A DNA stretch of 64,000 nucleotides, from positions 1,550,001 to 1,614,000 of the forward strand of contig NC_014759.1 of assembly GCF_000183425.1 (NCBI RefSeq). Reading direction: 5' to 3'. Under the pieces are notes generated by a model that saw only the letters and a program-made list of their open reading frames with translations, was not told where the DNA came from and made no database searches. Both the position numbers and the translations under genes were made by a program. The DNA is from Marivirga tractuosa DSM 4126. GTDB lineage: Bacteria > Bacteroidota > Bacteroidia > Cytophagales > Cyclobacteriaceae. This document shows positions 60,967 to 64,000 of this stretch, piece by piece; the stretch's first letter is position 1, and every line of letters begins with the position of its first letter.

Positions 60967-61545
60967 ATGACCGATAGCGTAATAGATTATTTTAAAAAGA
61001 TTACTAATCTTTCATCTGAGGAAAGTAAAATTCTTTCAGAAAGCATGTTGCTTAAAACTTTTGAGAAAGGGAGCTTCTTAATCAAAGAGGGACAATACGA
61101 AAACGAGAGTTTTCTTGTCATGAAAGGGCTGGTTAGACAATATAAAAATGTTGATGGCAATGACGTTACCACTAATTTCTTTACCGAAGAACAATGGATC
61201 ATCAATTTTGAAACGGTGGAAGGTAAATCAATTTCCAAGTATAACTTGTTGTGTGTGGAAGATACCACAGTAGTCATAGGTGATGAGAAAAAAGCCGTTA
61301 AATTATTTCAACAGTTTCCGAAATTCGAAAGGGTTTCTCGTCAAATAATGGAGACTGTCTTTAAGGAGCAACAAGAACAGATGGTCTCTCATCTTACTGA
61401 TAAGCCAGAAAACCGATACTTAAAGCTTTTGGCTGCAAGACCAGATATTTTCCAAAGAGTAGCACAATACGATATTGCCTCATATATTGGTGTTAAGCCT
61501 GAATCTCTTAGTAGGATAAGAAAAAAATTAGCGCAAAAGTCTTAA
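60967..61545 (+). CDS. Crp/Fnr-family transcriptional regulator
   Basis: A 192-residue regulator. The cyclic-nucleotide-binding beta-barrel spans about 20-115 (FEKGSFLIKEGQYENESFLV, MKGLVRQYKNVDG, NFFTEEQWI). A long dimerisation helix covers about 118-145, and the HTH lies at about 165-190 (YDIASYIGVKPESLSRIRKK). The Arg/Glu residues that bind cAMP in Crp are not conserved, and no Cys cluster is seen, so its signal is unknown. It stands alone. Its N-terminus resembles the truncated relic at 59146-59292. Confidence 0.88.
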   Translation: MTDSVIDYFKKITNLSSEESKILSESMLLKTFEKGSFLIKEGQYENESFLVMKGLVRQYKNVDGNDVTTNFFTEEQWIINFETVEGKSISKYNLLCVEDTTVVIGDEKKAVKLFQQFPKFERVSRQIMETVFKEQQEQMVSHLTDKPENRYLKLLAARPDIFQRVAQYDIASYIGVKPESLSRIRKKLAQKS

Positions 61546-61792
61546 AAATATCTAGTCACTTAAGTTTTTACATGACTATTTAGAAAGTGGGATAAAAATA
61601 GAGAGTAAAAAACTATTTATCAGAAATACAGAAACCGTTTAGATTAAGTCAGATTTTATGACTGGAAAGTTATCAGAAAACGACTGCACAACACTGAAAT
61701 AAAGAGATTCAATTCTTACTATGAACCTTTATTAATTAATCATTTGCCAAGAAATATTTAATTCACGCTTTCTACAAGTCAATATGATTAAT

Positions 61793-61831
61793 GGACAAAC
61801 TTTATTCGAAATACTGGGACAAACTTTATTC
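61793..61831. repeat. two direct repeats of GGACAAACTTTATTC
   Basis: Identical 15-base copies at 61793-61807 and 61817-61831, 24 bp apart, just beyond the stop codon of the serine hydrolase gene on the minus strand. Possible binding site or recombination footprint. Confidence 0.5.
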
Positions 61832-61842
61832 AAACCCCACAT

Positions 61843-62931
61843 TTAATTAAGCGCATTCAAAACTTCTCTCATTTGCATTCTAAATTCTTCTTCCTGTAAT
61901 ATTGCCAGTTCAAAAGCATTCATACTCATCTGCAATTGTACAGTCTCAAGAGCGGACAAATCACTTAAACAGTAACTCAAATTAATTCTATTTCCTTCCT
62001 TATCGGTTGCATACAATGCCTTTGTCAATAATGAGGCAGTCGAACCCCCTTTGGATCCTGAATGCTTAAGCCACTCTTGATTAAGTGGGTTTTCCATGAC
62101 AAATTCTAAAATCGGATCAAGGTGTTGATGCACTTCTTTAGGCAAAACTGATTTAGTATTGAGCTTCTCCATTAATTTCCTGTATTCTTTAGCGGTTGAA
62201 GCAGGTAAGCGATCAGACCATACTTTCTGAACAGCCAATCCGAAATCGTTAAGACTATCATTTTCGAAAGTCCCATTTTTTAGCTTTTTATGGATTTGCG
62301 TGCTTGCTTTTCGATACTCTCCATCACTTAAATCTCTAATGCTTTCAATGGCCTCAATAGTACTTTTTTCAGGAAACAGATAGTCTCTTATAAACAGAGA
62401 GGAAACCAAATAATAAATAGAATCATGTTTTTCTATTCCCAGAAGCTTGATTCGGCTATTGATATTTTCTAACCCTAGTAAATCAATCAAGTATTCGGTA
62501 TTAGCGTTAGAGCTATAATTGATCATACCCTTCGCTATTTCCCACAATGAAACACTGCTATCTTTTTCTAGTTCAAGATTGTTAAGCCAGGCTCTATGAG
62601 CACCGCCATCTGTCGCTGGATAATGATACTTTTTCAAATCTGAAACTGAGAGTTTTTGATCGGGATTCAATTTTCCCTCCGCAGCTTGATAGGCATATTC
62701 TATTGCAATAATTATTTTCACAGTGCTGGCAAGCGGCAGCATTTTAATTTCATTATGCTCTGCCAGCACCTTTTCGTTTTGACTTAAACTGATCGAAATT
62801 CGGTCTGGATTTCCTCTAATGAAATCTACAATCCGCTCTTTATCAGGCTTTACCATAAAGAACGCTACTCCAAAACCTGCAGAAAGGATTAAAATAATAG
62901 CACTACCTATTATTAGTGTTTTTTTAAGCAT
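61843..62931 (-). CDS. class A beta-lactamase-like serine hydrolase
   Basis: A 362-residue exported protein: N-terminal membrane segment about 7-27. Class A-like active site: SxxK is STVK at 69-72 in PLASTVKIIIAIEYAYQAA, the SxN loop is SSNAN within MINYSSNANTEYLIDLLG, and the third motif is KGGS in KHSGSKGGSTAS. The general base Glu of the omega loop is not obvious, so it may be an esterase or peptidase rather than an antibiotic-destroying enzyme. It lies 6 bp after a membrane protein gene that overlaps an ECF sigma gene; all three form one unit. Confidence 0.85.
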   Translation of the reverse strand: MLKKTLIIGSAIILILSAGFGVAFFMVKPDKERIVDFIRGNPDRISISLSQNEKVLAEHNEIKMLPLASTVKIIIAIEYAYQAAEGKLNPDQKLSVSDLKKYHYPATDGGAHRAWLNNLELEKDSSVSLWEIAKGMINYSSNANTEYLIDLLGLENINSRIKLLGIEKHDSIYYLVSSLFIRDYLFPEKSTIEAIESIRDLSDGEYRKASTQIHKKLKNGTFENDSLNDFGLAVQKVWSDRLPASTAKEYRKLMEKLNTKSVLPKEVHQHLDPILEFVMENPLNQEWLKHSGSKGGSTASLLTKALYATDKEGNRINLSYCLSDLSALETVQLQMSMNAFELAILQEEEFRMQMREVLNALN

Positions 62932-62937
62932 GTTCTT

Positions 62938-63582
62938 TTACTTTTCAGATGTTCCTAATTCTCTTTCAATTTTTTCAATGTCCACAATCACGGGCATCAA
63001 ATCCTTAGCAATCGCTTTCATATTGAGTTTGTAGATATAAAAATAAAGCGCAGTTAAGAAGATAATATAAACAAGGTGACCGTAAATGTTTTCCGACAGC
63101 AAGCCTTGCAGAAAGCTATTTTCCCAATGAATATCACGGTGAAAATAGGCACTTGAAATCATAAGGAGTAAACCCGTATAAGGAGGCAACAAATACCAGT
63201 ATAAAACACTTTTCAGAAGTTTTACCTCTTCCTCTACATATCTTTTTTGTTTATTCAATTGATGTTTCAGTGATGCATTGGTACCAAAATCAGTCTTTAA
63301 TCCTCTTGTCTTTTTAAGTTTGTAGATCACGTATAAGAACCAAACTGCCATCAGAAGAACTCCTGACTTAAAGAGATAATAAGGCACTTCACAAAAAAGG
63401 TAAAGGGCGATGGGCAAGAGCAAAATGGCCAATCCTATCTCCAACTGATTCCTTTTTCGAATACTCTTATCCAACTGATTTGCTTTTCTTTTCAATTCAT
63501 TAGCCAAATCATCATAGTTGAGGTTCAACTGAATATTTCGACTTGATCCCTTCCAAATGTTTATTAAATTTTGATCATTCAT
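62938..63582 (-). CDS. four-helix membrane protein, putative sigma-factor partner
   Basis: A 214-residue protein with a charged cytoplasmic N-terminus (about 1-45, helical), two membrane helices (about 48-66, 70-86), a charged middle, and two more helices (about 125-145, 165-182). No ZAS zinc motif or other anti-sigma signature is visible. Its start overlaps the sigma gene by 8 bp, the usual position for an anti-sigma factor, so a role in holding or signalling to the sigma factor is inferred from position only. Confidence 0.7.
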   Translation of the reverse strand: MNDQNLINIWKGSSRNIQLNLNYDDLANELKRKANQLDKSIRKRNQLEIGLAILLLPIALYLFCEVPYYLFKSGVLLMAVWFLYVIYKLKKTRGLKTDFGTNASLKHQLNKQKRYVEEEVKLLKSVLYWYLLPPYTGLLLMISSAYFHRDIHWENSFLQGLLSENIYGHLVYIIFLTALYFYIYKLNMKAIAKDLMPVIVDIEKIERELGTSEK

Positions 63583-64000
63583 AATGTTCTAATTTAGGTG
63601 TAAGACAAGCATGCAAAATTTCACGAATTCGCTTCATTTTAACCGCCACATAGTTCTCACTAATCCCAATAGTTTCACTGATTTCTCTGTATGATAATTC
63701 TTCTAAAAAGAGCACAATTACTGCTTGATCAGCTTTATTTAGTTGATTGATGCAAGCCTGCAAGGCTTCATATCTGCTATTTTCATCTTGAAAATTTGAG
63801 TCAGCAAATTCCTCAACTTTTATAGCGTCAAGGCTAGTAATTTTATCGCTTGACTTTTTATGTTTCAAGATAGATTTATAGCAAACATTGAGTGCGATCC
63901 TGTAAATCCAAGTACTAACTTTGGATGTCCCTTTAAAAGATGGAAATGATTTCCATACTTGAAAAACTACCTCCTGAAACAAGTCTTCTGATTCAAAGGA
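63575..64000 (-). CDS. ECF RNA polymerase sigma factor, 5' end outside window
   Basis: The frame is open to base 64000, so the N-terminus lies beyond the window. The visible part includes the end of region 2 (EDLFQEVVFQVWKSFPSFKG, then STWIYRIALNVC, the core- and -10-binding helices). Region 4 helix-turn-helix follows: ADQAVIVLFLEELSYREISE, IGISENYVAVKMKRIREIL. This is a sigma-70 extracytoplasmic-function factor. It overlaps the membrane protein gene by 8 bp and heads the sigma/membrane protein/serine hydrolase unit. It presumably activates its own cluster (inference). Confidence 0.9.
   Translation of the reverse strand, partial: SFESEDLFQEVVFQVWKSFPSFKGTSKVSTWIYRIALNVCYKSILKHKKSSDKITSLDAIKVEEFADSNFQDENSRYEALQACINQLNKADQAVIVLFLEELSYREISETIGISENYVAVKMKRIREILHACLTPKLEHYE

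Noticed and set aside
1..64000. CRISPR arrays, rRNA, tRNA genes, integrase
   Set aside because: No regularly spaced identical repeats, no tRNA or rRNA signature and no tyrosine or serine recombinase were seen on either strand.

Overview
The window looks like chromosomal DNA of a Bacteroidota bacterium, most likely a marine Cytophagales (Marivirga-like; the genus is a guess). The DNA is AT-rich. It encodes a type IX secretion (T9SS) sorting domain, SusC/SusD and TonB/DUF4249 outer-membrane pairs, a LytS/LytTR two-component system and a fused E1 alpha-beta oxo-acid dehydrogenase. Some upstream regions carry the Bacteroidota -7 promoter motif TAnnTTTG. I saw no rRNA, tRNA, CRISPR array or intact transposase.

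1-11 kb is mostly minus-strand housekeeping: an M42 aminopeptidase (cut by the window edge), an amidohydrolase, a TerB-like protein, a very large T9SS-exported surface protein and a fatty acid desaturase, several with clear terminators. On the plus strand are an AcpH-like phosphodiesterase and a DUF2064 protein.

12-22.3 kb is one compact plus-strand operon: a YnjB-type binding protein, two permeases, an ATPase, a nucleoside hydrolase, a methylthioribose-kinase-like kinase, and a SusC/SusD pair. Together these could carry a nucleoside-like compound across both membranes, split it and phosphorylate the released sugar.

22.4-35.5 kb holds a PIN-PhoH ATPase, a repeat-rich surface protein, the fused E1 enzyme, a ferredoxin with its reductase, and a LytS/LytTR pair followed by a lipoprotein, a CocE/S15 hydrolase and a CPBP protease.

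35.9-44.1 kb contains two regulators built from the same modules (AraC helix-turn-helix, TolB/FlgO-like domain, TPRs) in opposite order. The first faces a four-gene operon (ankyrin lipoprotein, acyltransferase, serine hydrolase, beta-barrel) across a gap with two direct repeats 20 bp apart. The second sits beside a decayed outer-membrane protein gene. An intact copy of that gene lies 4.5 kb away beside a decayed copy of the regulator, so the two duplicated modules have lost opposite halves.

44-59 kb is an accessory stretch of plus-strand genes of unrelated function (P-loop kinase, YdeI-like, AHSA1-like, DUF4386-like, small membrane proteins, TonB receptor/DUF4249, DUF6567, esterase-TPR proteins, serine hydrolase, CPBP protease) mixed with pseudogenes. 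Several are followed by short hairpin-forming elements that begin with AAC and end with GTT, like integron attC sites. No integrase is visible. This cassette-like layout, the reciprocal decay and the 12-22 kb operon are the most interesting parts of the window.

59.3-64 kb has an MDR oxidoreductase, a Crp/Fnr regulator next to a truncated relative, and a minus-strand ECF sigma factor / membrane protein / serine hydrolase cluster that runs off the right edge.
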